Shown here: positions 32,286 to 55,011 of the stretch, one piece after another
Position numbering within the stretch: the stretch's first letter is position 1
How the letters are laid out: every line of letters starts with the position of its first letter
NCBI RefSeq assembly: GCF_035917675.1
Contig: NZ_CP109104.1
Location: forward strand, 1,364,001-1,428,000
Source: Streptomyces sp. NBC_01775
Lineage (GTDB): Bacteria; Actinomycetota; Actinomycetes; Streptomycetales; Streptomycetaceae
Length of the DNA: 64,000 nucleotides
Direction: 5' to 3'
Translations under genes and position numbers: made by a program
Notes under the pieces: generated by a model
The model's database searches: none
What the model saw: the letters and a program-made list of their open reading frames with translations, nothing else
Told to the model about the DNA's origin: nothing

Positions 32286-33257
32286 ATGAGGAAGAGCAGG
32301 GGGCTGACGGAAGCCCGCCCGAACGGGACCTCCGACGGCGCGGGGCCCGGCATACCCCACGCCACGTCCCGGCTGAGCGTCCGCGCCCGGCCCCGCCACA
32401 AGCGGCGCGCCCTCGGCCTGGTGGCCGCCGTCCTGGTCTGCGGAACGGCCGCCGGGACACCGGCCACGGCGCACGGTGCCGCGGCCACCACCGCCCGCTC
32501 CCGGGCCGGCAACGCCCAGGTGACGTGCACATCGGACCACGGCGCTCTCGCACATCGGCTGGCCCGCAGGGTGGCCGGGGCGCTGTGGGAGCGCCACAGC
32601 ACGGCAGCGGTCGCGCTCTACGACCGTTCGTCCGGCACCTCGTGCGCGTACCACGCGCGTACCGCGTACGACTCGGCGAGCGTGGTGAAGGCCACCTTGC
32701 TCGGTGCGCTGCTGCGGCAGGCGAAGGAAGACCACCGCAAGCTCACCTCGCGGGAGAAGAAGCTCGCCACCGCCATGATCACCACCTCGGACAACGACGC
32801 CACCAGCACTCTCTGGCGCGAGGTCGGCCGCAAGGATGTGCAGCACTTCCTCGACCTGGCCGGCATGCGGGACACCGAGCCGGGCCGACGGGGCTACTGG
32901 GGCCTCACCCAGGTCACGGCCTGGGACCAGCTGAAACTGCTCAAGCTCCTCACCTCCGGCAACCACGTGCTGGACGCCGGATCCCGCGCGTACGAGCTCG
33001 GCCTGATGAACAAGGTCACCGGCAGCCAGCGCTGGGGCGTGCCCGCCGGCGCCCCGAAGGACTCCACCGTGCACGTGAAGAACGGCTGGCTGTCGCGCGA
33101 CGCGCACGGCTGGCGCGTCAACAGCGTCGGGGCGTTCACCGGAGGGGGCCACGACTACGGGATCGCGGTTCTCTCCCAGGACAACAAGACGATGGCCTAC
33201 GGCGTCCATACGGTCGAGGCCGCGTCCCGCGCGGTCCACCGCGAACTGGCCCGCTGA
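32286..33257 (+). CDS. Secreted class A beta-lactamase-like serine hydrolase
   Basis: 323 residues from ATG 32286 (GGGGAG before it). A long basic N-terminus precedes a hydrophobic signal (LGLVAAVLVCGTAAGTPATA). The fold motifs are those of class A enzymes: SVVK as the Ser-x-x-Lys active site, SDN in ITTSDNDATSTLW, and VKNGW in place of K(T/S)G. The Glu166-containing omega-loop motif is not obvious (EPGRRGYWG), so true beta-lactamase activity is uncertain and D,D-peptidase-like or esterase activity is possible. It is convergent with MbtH and is not clearly part of either neighbouring operon; a role in self-protection is conceivable but unsupported. Confidence 0.75.
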   Translation: MRKSRGLTEARPNGTSDGAGPGIPHATSRLSVRARPRHKRRALGLVAAVLVCGTAAGTPATAHGAAATTARSRAGNAQVTCTSDHGALAHRLARRVAGALWERHSTAAVALYDRSSGTSCAYHARTAYDSASVVKATLLGALLRQAKEDHRKLTSREKKLATAMITTSDNDATSTLWREVGRKDVQHFLDLAGMRDTEPGRRGYWGLTQVTAWDQLKLLKLLTSGNHVLDAGSRAYELGLMNKVTGSQRWGVPAGAPKDSTVHVKNGWLSRDAHGWRVNSVGAFTGGGHDYGIAVLSQDNKTMAYGVHTVEAASRAVHRELAR

Positions 33258-33311
33258 CAGCACCCGCTGAGAGAGCCGGCCCGCACAAGTCGTCCTGGTC
33301 GGCCCCCTCGC

Positions 33312-33521
33312 TCAGACGTCGCTGCGCTCAGCCAGGCTGCGCGGGCGCATATCCGTCCAGGCGTGCTCCACATAGTCGAGACAGGTGGCACGATCGGCCT
33401 CGGGGTGGGCCACGGTCCAGCCTGCCGGCACGTCGGCCCAGGCGGGCCAGAGGGAGTGCTGGTCCTCGTCGTTCACAACCACCAGGTAGCTGGCTTCTTC
33501 GTCCTCGAACGGGTTGGTCAT
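33312..33521 (-). CDS. MbtH-like protein
   Basis: 69 residues, MTNPFEDEEASYLVVVNDEDQHSLWP, then WADVPAGWTV and CLDYVEHAWTDMRP. All conserved MbtH tryptophans and the NDExQxSLWP signature are present. MbtH proteins bind adenylation domains of NRPSs and are needed for their activity or solubility. It lies 55 bp after the NRPS stop on the same strand and should serve that enzyme, especially the Tyr- and Thr-type A domains that often depend on MbtH. Confidence 0.95.
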   Translation of the reverse strand: MTNPFEDEEASYLVVVNDEDQHSLWPAWADVPAGWTVAHPEADRATCLDYVEHAWTDMRPRSLAERSDV

Positions 33522-33576
33522 GGGTGATCATTTCCTTTGTTCGGACTGCGGGGGCTCGCACGGGATGGGTGTCCCG

Positions 33577-48249
<14,673 letters not shown>

Positions 48250-48371
48250 ACAACCTCCAAGAGACCGTACGAGTGAGGGCAAGGCGAGAGGACGGAAAGG
48301 TGTTCCCCAAAGCTCCGGGGCCCCTTGGTCCGGGGCTCCTTGGGGTGTGGGGACGTACGGGCCCTCCGGCG

Positions 48372-49637
48372 TCACCAGGTGATGGGCAGCTTGTCCAGGC
48401 CGTAGATGTAGTGCTTGTCGCGGAAGGGCAGTTCGGCGGCCTCGCCGCGCAGCCGCAGCGTGGGAAGGCGCTCGGCGATCCTGCGCAGCCCGGTCTCCAG
48501 TTCGAGCCTGGCGAGAGGCTCGCCGAGACAGCGGTGCGCCCCGTACCCGAAGGCCAGATTGGCGCGAGGCTCACGGCCCGGGTCGAACGCGTCGGGGTCG
48601 TCGAAGACCTCGGGGTCCCGGTGGGCGGTGGCGACGGCGACGATGACGCCCTGCCCCGCGCGGATCGTCCGCCCGTGCACCTCGACGTCCTCGGCGGCGG
48701 TGCGGTACAGGCCCTGATGCGAGATCGTCCAGAACCGCAACAGCTCTTCCACCGCCGGGGCGGCGAACCCGGCGTCCTTCCCCAGCCGGTCCAGGAGTCC
48801 GGGCCGCTGGGTCATGGAGACGAGGGCGAGGGCCAGCATGTGTCCGGTGGTCTCGTATCCGGCGATCAGGAGGGACATCGCGGTCGCACACAGTTGCTCG
48901 GCGTCCAGCTGCCCGGTGCCGACCTGCTCCTCGATGAGACGGCTGAGCAGATCGTCTCCGGGGCGCACCCGCTTCTCGGCGATGACGTCGGCGAGGTAGG
49001 AGCTGAACTCTCCGGCGGCGCGGATGCGTTCTTCCGGCTCCCGTTCGGGATCCATGGCGATGCCGCTCTTCTCCTGGAAGACGTCGGCGCCGGTGCAGTC
49101 GATGCCGAGCAGCTCGCACATCACCCGGGACGGCAGCGGAAGCGCGAACGCTTCGACGAAGTCGGCCTCCTGGCCCTGTGCGGTCATCCGGTCGAGCAGC
49201 TCGTCGACCATGGCCTCGACCCGGGGCCGGAAGGTCTCCGTACGACGGGCGCCGAACTCCGGTATGAGCATGCGCCGGTAGCGCCCGTGCTCGGGCTCGT
49301 CCATCGTGAGGAACGCGCGGGCGCGGCGCTTGGCCGGATCGGGCGCGGGGCGCGGGGTGGTGGAGCCGCTCGGGAATCCCTCGCGGGCGGGGTCGGTGCT
49401 GAAGCGCGGATCGCGCAGAACCTGCTTGGCCGCCTCGTAGGAGGTGACCAGCCACAGCGGCTGCTCCTTGAACCGCACCCACGCGACGGGCTCTTCGGCC
49501 TGCAACTGCCCGTACCGGGCGGGCGGGTGGAAGGGGCACTCCCGGGCCACCGGATATGACAGAAGGCCGGAGTCCTCCTCGGCAGCCGGACCCGCCGGAC
49601 TGCCGGACTCCTCGGATTGCTGCCGGGAAGCTGTCAT
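48372..49637 (-). CDS. Cytochrome P450
   Basis: 421 residues from ATG 49637 with GAAGGA upstream. The oxygen-binding I-helix motif AGYETTG, the EELLR ExxR pair and the haem loop [15 protein letters not shown] with the Cys ligand are intact, so it should be functional as a soluble bacterial P450. It is the first gene of the P450-NRPS-MbtH operon and its stop overlaps a possible NRPS start. Likely substrates are a carrier-bound residue (for example beta-hydroxylation) or the released peptide, with aryl cross-linking possible given two aromatic residues; these are inferences. No ferredoxin gene is nearby. Confidence 0.9.
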   Translation of the reverse strand: MTASRQQSEESGSPAGPAAEEDSGLLSYPVARECPFHPPARYGQLQAEEPVAWVRFKEQPLWLVTSYEAAKQVLRDPRFSTDPAREGFPSGSTTPRPAPDPAKRRARAFLTMDEPEHGRYRRMLIPEFGARRTETFRPRVEAMVDELLDRMTAQGQEADFVEAFALPLPSRVMCELLGIDCTGADVFQEKSGIAMDPEREPEERIRAAGEFSSYLADVIAEKRVRPGDDLLSRLIEEQVGTGQLDAEQLCATAMSLLIAGYETTGHMLALALVSMTQRPGLLDRLGKDAGFAAPAVEELLRFWTISHQGLYRTAAEDVEVHGRTIRAGQGVIVAVATAHRDPEVFDDPDAFDPGREPRANLAFGYGAHRCLGEPLARLELETGLRRIAERLPTLRLRGEAAELPFRDKHYIYGLDKLPITW

Positions 49638-49657
49638 CACTTGTCCTTCTGAGCGAG

Positions 49658-49686
49658 GCGTCCGGTCAAGGAGCGTCCGGTCAAGG
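49658..49686. repeat. Duplicated 14-bp motif in the P450 leader
   Basis: GCGTCCGGTCAAGG occurs at 49658-49671 and 49673-49686, between the candidate promoter and the P450 start. It could be a regulator site or a simple duplication. Confidence 0.6.
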
Positions 49687-49743
49687 CGAGGAACCCCCCG
49701 AGCGCCGGTGGGCAGTTGCGGGGGTGAAGCGAAAATCGTGAGA

Positions 49744-49773
49744 ACTATAGGCACGCTTTTGACGGCGCAGCAA
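49744..49773 (-). promoter_or_regulatory. Candidate promoter of the P450-NRPS-MbtH operon
   Basis: On the minus strand TTGCTG (49773-49768), an 18-bp spacer, then TATAGT (49749-49744), about 105 bp before the P450 ATG. This supports transcription of the NRPS operon separately from the lan genes. Confidence 0.5.
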
Positions 49774-49903
49774 CGGATATCTCTGCGGTGGCAGCCGGAC
49801 CAGCCCTGACCTGGATGCACCCGCTGCCGGCCACGGTGTCGAGCTCGAGTCGTCCGTTGTGGGCGCGGGCGTTCGCGGTGGCGACGGCAAGGACGAGTCC
49901 ACC
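49745..49903 (-). pseudogene. Histidine-kinase C-terminal relic (HATPase G2 box)
   Basis: 52 codons encode GGLVLAVATANARAHNGRLELDTVAGSGC, close to the GLGLAIVxAxARAHGGxxELxSxxGxGxTF end of actinobacterial sensor kinases, followed by an Ala-rich tail and a TAG whose bases lie in the P450 -10 box. The rest of the kinase is missing, replaced by the lanC end. Confidence 0.55.
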
Positions 49904-49936
49904 GCCGTCTGCCGCCTGCCACCTGAGAGCGCGAGG

Positions 49937-51253
49937 CTAGGCCACCAGCAGGGCCATGTCCCAGTCGGTCGTGGCGCGGCCGTCCGCGTAGGCGTCCAGG
50001 GCGAGGGCCGTGCCGGTGGCGCCTTCCAGGAACGCGGGGACGTCGGTGCCCTGCGGGGCGCTCGTGAGGAAGGCCCGGAACCCGAACCGGTACTCGGGAC
50101 GGAACTGGGCCAGGGTGCGGGCCGCCATGTCGTCGACGAGGTCGGTCAGGCGCTTGTCGCCGATGGACTCGTTCAGGACGGCGAACAGGTGCATCAGCCC
50201 GCCCGACCCGTGGCACAGGTGGGGTTCGTCGAAGCGCCAGCTCTCCGGACCTGCGGTCAGGAACGGCAGCAGCGAGCGGTGGGCCAGTCCGAGCCACTCG
50301 GCGCGGCCGAGCGCGAGCCCCGCGAGCTGTACCGCGCGGGAGACCCCCGGGGCGCCGTAACACCAGGACGGGCGCTGGCGCGGCGGCGCGACGCCCGGCC
50401 CGGCCGCCCAGCCTTCGAGGGTCAGATGCGGAGGCCAGTACGGTCCGCTCTCGCTCTCATACGCCCACTGCTGGAGAAGGCCGGCCAGCCGCTCGATGGC
50501 CTCGCGCTGCCCGTCGACGACCACGCCCTGCCGCCAGGCCAGCGAGAGCAGGGCGAGCGGGCCCGCGACGCCGTGGGAGAGCCCGAGGTTCAGGTGTCCG
50601 TCGGGCATCTCGACCTCCTGCCCCAGCTTGGGCGCTGCCCACGTCCACCAGCGGGGCACTTGATGGCCCCGGTGGCTGATCTCGCCGTGCGCCATGCGTG
50701 TCAGGTAGGTGAGGACGAGCCGCAGCTCCTCCTCGCAATTTTCCTGGCGCGCCAGCAGGTAGCGGCCGATGCCGCTCATGCCACGCACCACCTCGAACTC
50801 GCCGTTGGTCGTCGCCGGGGTGTCACGGACTTCGGGAAGCGCACGGTGGACCAGGCGGCGCTGATACTCGTCGAGCCGGCCGAGAGCGGAGCGGTAGCCG
50901 CCGGTGGCGCGGTGGGCGACGAGGACGGCGAAGGCGACGGCGCCCGGACCGGTGTAGATGCCGCCCGGGGCGTGGGCGGTGGCGGCGGTGGCCCGCATCG
51001 CCCGGACGAGGTAGGCCTGCGCTCGCGCGGCGTCATCGGGGCCGGGGGTGCCGCGGCCGGTGAACGCCAGGGACACTCCCGGATAGCCGCTGGAGAGGGC
51101 AAGGTCCTGCCAGAGGGGCTCGAGCAAGGTGATGTGCGAGGCGTCGCCCGGGATGCGGGTGTCGGCAGCGGTGGCGTCCGGGTCGGCGAGCCGGTCGAAG
51201 ACCTGCGCGGCGACATCCCGGGCCTCGTCCGCGTAACGCGGCGCTGTCATCAC
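49937..51253 (-). CDS. lanC: LanC-like lanthionine cyclase
   Basis: 438 residues. The double-alpha-barrel LanC repeats are visible, with GMSGIGRYLLAR, GLSHGVAGPLALLSLA, the zinc Cys in SWCYGAPGVSRA and the Cys-His pair in HLCHGSGG. All three zinc ligands are present, so it should catalyse Michael-type addition of Cys thiols to dehydrated Ser/Thr. Its ATG overlaps the lanB stop (ATGA). Together with LanB it completes a class I lanthipeptide synthetase for the adjacent 55-residue precursor. Confidence 0.9.
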   Translation of the reverse strand: MMTAPRYADEARDVAAQVFDRLADPDATAADTRIPGDASHITLLEPLWQDLALSSGYPGVSLAFTGRGTPGPDDAARAQAYLVRAMRATAATAHAPGGIYTGPGAVAFAVLVAHRATGGYRSALGRLDEYQRRLVHRALPEVRDTPATTNGEFEVVRGMSGIGRYLLARQENCEEELRLVLTYLTRMAHGEISHRGHQVPRWWTWAAPKLGQEVEMPDGHLNLGLSHGVAGPLALLSLAWRQGVVVDGQREAIERLAGLLQQWAYESESGPYWPPHLTLEGWAAGPGVAPPRQRPSWCYGAPGVSRAVQLAGLALGRAEWLGLAHRSLLPFLTAGPESWRFDEPHLCHGSGGLMHLFAVLNESIGDKRLTDLVDDMAARTLAQFRPEYRFGFRAFLTSAPQGTDVPAFLEGATGTALALDAYADGRATTDWDMALLVA

Positions 51254-54200
51254 GTCTCCTTCCCGCCCTGGGCGTGGGCCAGGCGGCCCTGGTGGTCACG
51301 GGCGACGCCGCGCAGCACGGCGTAGCCGGTGTCCTCGCCGGTTCTGTCGATGCCGAACAGGCGGTTGTGCTGCATGTGCAGCACAGCCATGACGGCTTCG
51401 GCGTGCTGTTCGGTACCGGGCGCCCGTCCCCCGCCGGACAGCAGCAGCGCGCCGTACTTCCCGGTCTCCGGCGTGGTGCTCCACAGGGCCGCGAGGGGGG
51501 CGCCCAGCACGGGGGCCGCGCTCTGGGCGGTATGTCCGGGCACGATCAGCGACCTGGCCTGTTCCTGGTACTTCCGGTAGGCCGCGTGGGCGGGCCCCTT
51601 GGGCAGCGCACGGCTGATCCAGGCCGACCAGTCCCAGTCGCCGAGTGATTCCAGCAGCAGCGCGTGGTTGACGGCCGCGAGCACGGGGGCTGCCAGGGCC
51701 AGAGCGCCCCGCGCCCGCATGCCGAGCTGGGCCAGCGCCGACTGGCTGTCCACGCAGAACATCCGCTCCGCGTGGGCGAGTGCGTCGGGCCCGCCGTAGC
51801 GGTCGGTTTCGGGCCGGTAGGTGTCGAGGACCATGCCCTTGATCAACCCTGTCTCCTGCCAGTCGCGGCTCACCGCGGCGAGCCGGGGCAGTGCCGTGGC
51901 CCGCAGGGCCTCGGCCTCGCCGTGCAGACGGACGCGGATGTGGGGCTCGGGATCGCGGTACCGGATGTAGTGCCAGCTGTGCAGCTTGTCTCCGACCTCG
52001 CGCACGAGCGTGGGCAGGCCGGCGTGCAGCAACTCGTCGTGCGTGTCCTCAGCCGCGTAGAACTTCGCGTAGAGCCACTCCTCACCGGGCAGGTGCGCAG
52101 CGCTGTGGTCCGTGGGCCGGGGCACGAGCACCGGGCGGCGCGGTCGGCGGGCTCTGCCTTGATGCTGATCCGGTGCGGTGGTCCGGGCGAGCGGGATGAC
52201 GACTTCGGCGCTGTGTCCGCCGGACCAGCCCAGTCCGCGTCCCCCGTCCGTGAGGTCCTCCATGATCGCCAGGGAGCCGCCGCCGCGGACTTCCTGCCGG
52301 AACACCTCCCGGCGCCAGGGGTCCGTGAGGTCCACCCGGTACGTACGGTCCCACCTCGCGAGGTTCACCTCGTCAGGGACGCGGTAGCGATCCCGCCATG
52401 CAGCGACCGCCTCCTCCCACCCGGAGGTGCCGTCCGCAGCCTCGCGCAGGTACCGGTCGGGCACCCAACGCCGGGGGAAGATCGTGACGCGGCCGTACGT
52501 GATTCGGGGGAGATAGGGCAGCCCTTCCAGCCCGCACCAGTTCCAGCCCGTCCACGTCCTGGCCATGCCGGAGGCGAGTTCCACCAGCAGCCGGGCGACC
52601 GGCGGCGCCTCCCGGTCGAGAGCCAGCACGTGCGGCACGACGGGCAGGACCTCACGTCCGTCATCCGGCAGTATGAGCCGTAGTCCGAAAGGCCCTGGCG
52701 TGACGAGGAGTTGCCGCCAGTCCAGTGTGCCGGGAGCGCTCCGGTCGGCGTACACGCCCACCGGTATCCGGTGCGGCAACAGCTCCGGAACCTGGGCCAT
52801 GTTGAGCCCGCGCACGGTATGCGGTCGGTACACCACCTGTGCCGGCACCGTCCCGGCATCGCCGAGACCGGCCAGGAGTGACGCCAGTTCGCCTTCCATC
52901 CCGACGAGTTCGGCGAATCGTCCGACGGTCGCCCCGGCGACCCAGGAACCCGGGTACGCCGGGGACAGGAGCCTGAAGTCGCCCCGGTCGATGGCCTGTT
53001 CGCTCTCGGCCAGCAGTTGGAAACACAGCTCCAGCGATCTCGGCGGGGGTACGGCCGCGTCGGCCGTCCGGCCGACGGCCAGCCGGTCGACGAGGCCGGG
53101 GGTGAGCCGGACCTCGTCGTCACCGCTCAGCAGAGCCTCCTGCACCAGGTCATGGGTGAGGAGACGGCGTTCCTTGGGCAGCTGCTCCGGTTGCTGGTGC
53201 CCCGCGGTCTTTCCGCCCGCGCGCTCGCCGTAGCCGGAGGGGAAGCCGATGCTCCGGTGCCGGTCGACGAGTTGGCCCAGTGGAACCACGCCGGTGGTGC
53301 CGTACGCCTCCAGGAACCGGTCCCGGTACGTACGCATGTGGGCATGGGTCTGCCACTCCCCGGAGAGGTCCCACATGGCGGAGGCGTAGCGGGCGGCCTC
53401 ATCGGTCACCGCTCGCGAGATCCGCAGATCGGCGTCCATCCGCAGGTCGACGTGGACGGGCGGCCTGGCGGCGGTGGCCTCGGGATCGGTCAGCCGCATG
53501 AGCCCGCGCCACGCCGCGCGGCCCTCGCCGGGTCCTGTCGCGGCGTAGGCGTCCAACGCCGCGCGTACGGAAGCGAGTTCCGCGGCCACCCCCGGCACGG
53601 GCGCGACCGCCGCCGCGATGCGGTCGTACAGCGCGTCGTCGAGGTCCTGCGGGGTGATGGAGGTCAGCAGGAAGCCGTGCCGTACGAGTTGGAACAGCGC
53701 GGCGTCCACCTGGGCGGTGGTGAGGCGGGGGAAGGAGCCGCACGCCTGCTCAAGGAGCACGGCGTAGCCGACGGGCTGCGCCGTCCGCTCGCACACCCAG
53801 GTCACCAGCGCCGTGTCGCGGGCGGAGACCTCGCTCCCGTTGCCCGGGACGACGATCCGCTCGCCCCGTGTCCGGCACAGGTCGCTCAGCACGACGTCGA
53901 CGCCGTGCCGTACCGCGGGCAGTTCGAGCCATTCGGTGACGCGCCGCGTCAGCCAGTCGGCGTCCAGCCGTACCTTCTTCTCGCCGGGACCAGACACTCG
54001 CACCTGTGTGGTGTCCGCCGCCCGTGCGGGTGCGACACCGGCGAAGAGCCCGAAGGGCGTCGGCCTGGTCTCAGCTCGCAGCGCGTACCGGGAGAGGGCA
54101 AGCGCCGTACGGCGCAGCCGCTTGGCCCCCAGATCGGCCCCCGCGTCGAGCCGGTCGAGGGAGTCGGCGAGGCTGCCGCTGGCGACGTGCAACGCCTCGC

Positions 54201-54336
54201 GCAACAGCGGGTCGGCAGCGACCTCGCGCACCTGCGCGGCCGAGTCGCCCAGGGGACGGCCACCTGATCCGGTGCGGGGAGTCGCCGTGAGGCGTACGAA
54301 CAGACAGTCCTGCGGCGTGTAGTGATCATCCCGCAC
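51250..54336 (-). CDS. lanB: LanB-type lanthipeptide dehydratase (full length)
   Basis: 1028 residues from GTG 54336 (GGGGGAG upstream), chosen because homology begins at once with YTPQDCLFVRLT. The N-terminal glutamylation domain (~1-720) contains RRTALALSRYALRAETRPTPFGLFAG and further LanB blocks. The C-terminal elimination domain (SpaB_C, ~750-1028) starts WLYAKFYAAEDTHDEL and includes WHYIRYRDPEPHIRVRL and VLDTYRPETDRYGGP. It transfers Glu from tRNA-Glu to Ser/Thr of the precursor and eliminates it to give Dha/Dhb. Fusion of both domains marks class I lanthipeptides rather than thiopeptides. It follows the precursor after a strong hairpin and overlaps lanC. Confidence 0.92.
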   Translation of the reverse strand: MRDDHYTPQDCLFVRLTATPRTGSGGRPLGDSAAQVREVAADPLLREALHVASGSLADSLDRLDAGADLGAKRLRRTALALSRYALRAETRPTPFGLFAGVAPARAADTTQVRVSGPGEKKVRLDADWLTRRVTEWLELPAVRHGVDVVLSDLCRTRGERIVVPGNGSEVSARDTALVTWVCERTAQPVGYAVLLEQACGSFPRLTTAQVDAALFQLVRHGFLLTSITPQDLDDALYDRIAAAVAPVPGVAAELASVRAALDAYAATGPGEGRAAWRGLMRLTDPEATAARPPVHVDLRMDADLRISRAVTDEAARYASAMWDLSGEWQTHAHMRTYRDRFLEAYGTTGVVPLGQLVDRHRSIGFPSGYGERAGGKTAGHQQPEQLPKERRLLTHDLVQEALLSGDDEVRLTPGLVDRLAVGRTADAAVPPPRSLELCFQLLAESEQAIDRGDFRLLSPAYPGSWVAGATVGRFAELVGMEGELASLLAGLGDAGTVPAQVVYRPHTVRGLNMAQVPELLPHRIPVGVYADRSAPGTLDWRQLLVTPGPFGLRLILPDDGREVLPVVPHVLALDREAPPVARLLVELASGMARTWTGWNWCGLEGLPYLPRITYGRVTIFPRRWVPDRYLREAADGTSGWEEAVAAWRDRYRVPDEVNLARWDRTYRVDLTDPWRREVFRQEVRGGGSLAIMEDLTDGGRGLGWSGGHSAEVVIPLARTTAPDQHQGRARRPRRPVLVPRPTDHSAAHLPGEEWLYAKFYAAEDTHDELLHAGLPTLVREVGDKLHSWHYIRYRDPEPHIRVRLHGEAEALRATALPRLAAVSRDWQETGLIKGMVLDTYRPETDRYGGPDALAHAERMFCVDSQSALAQLGMRARGALALAAPVLAAVNHALLLESLGDWDWSAWISRALPKGPAHAAYRKYQEQARSLIVPGHTAQSAAPVLGAPLAALWSTTPETGKYGALLLSGGGRAPGTEQHAEAVMAVLHMQHNRLFGIDRTGEDTGYAVLRGVARDHQGRLAHAQGGKET

Positions 54337-54375
54337 GTGTTCCGGCTCCCCCCTCGTTCCCGAGCACTGGCTTGA

Positions 54376-54413
54376 CCCGCGTGGGGCGGGGACCCGGCCC
54401 CGCCCCACGCGGG
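54376..54413 (-). terminator. Perfect 16-bp-stem hairpin between lanA and lanB
   Basis: CCCGCGTGGGGCGGGG (54376-54391) and its exact complement (54398-54413) enclose a 6-nt loop. Placed 12 bp after the lanA stop, it should act as a partial terminator or mRNA-stabilising structure that makes precursor transcripts exceed those for the enzymes. Confidence 0.75.
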
Positions 54414-54424
54414 CGCTGATGCGT

Positions 54425-54592
54425 TTACGCGCAGCAGATGTTGCAGGGCGACGGCCCGGGCGAATACGTGCTGGGCGAGGTGAAGCCGCCCGACGCGAAC
54501 GCGGGGCCCTCGTCTTCGGTCTCGGAGATCTGGATGTCGAGATCCAGCTCGGCGAGGTCGGTGGTGTCTTCCAGCAGAAGGTTGGTGCTCAT
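54425..54592 (-). CDS. lanA: Class I lanthipeptide precursor, 55 residues
   Basis: ATG 54592 with GGAGGAG. The leader carries LAELDLDIQISE, an FxLD/FNLD-like LanB-binding box, followed by an acidic stretch and GPAFASGG. The core FTSPSTYSPGPSPCNICCA has Cys50, Cys53 and Cys54 against Thr38, Ser39, Ser41, Thr42, Ser44 and Ser48 (Ser34 lies just upstream). With three Cys, at most three rings can form, leaving several Dha/Dhb. All Cys are at the C-terminus and the usual TPGC ring B of gallidermin-like peptides appears as YSPGP without Cys. The C-terminal Ala rules out AviCys formation. The proline-rich spacing is unusual. Leader cleavage site unknown; no protease gene is nearby. Confidence 0.85.
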   Translation of the reverse strand: MSTNLLLEDTTDLAELDLDIQISETEDEGPAFASGGFTSPSTYSPGPSPCNICCA

Positions 54593-55011
54593 GAGACTCC
54601 TCCCGTTCAGTGGCTCGCCGACGTCGGCTGGACGTCGGCGAAACGTGTGGTCCTGTTCGAACCAGACGGGAGCATATGCACGACGAATGCCCAACACCGC
54701 ATGCAGGGCGGCAAGTTGACCAGAATTGGCGTTCCCTCATGCCGATACGGAGACACTCCCTCCGACTCCACTCTCTATGTGATGACTGGGCGCCCTGGTG
54801 TGAAAAATGAGCTTCGTGAGCTTCTGATCCAACGGCGATTTCGCGCCATGATCACAGAGGCTCGGCAGCGCGATGACGCTCCGGAGCGGGCAGAGGCCGA
54901 TTTCATCGCCGCTGTTCTCCCTCTTGCCCCATCCGTACCCGCCAGGGACTCTTAGACCGTCATCGACGCAGGTCAGGCGAACGAGATTCCCGGAGTAGGT
55001 GAAACACGGAC
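54593..55011. other. lanA upstream region with a lower-GC coding-like remnant
   Basis: The minus-strand lanA promoter must lie here; two GCCGACGTC copies (about 54617-54640) precede the lanA start, but no convincing -35/-10 was found. On the plus strand at about 54778-54955 an open frame (TGRPGVKNELRELLIQRR, then ITEARQRDD and FIAAVLPLAP) ends at TAG 54955. It has noticeably lower third-position GC than its neighbours and no start with a ribosome-binding site. It may be a fragment of a transferred gene. Confidence 0.35.
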
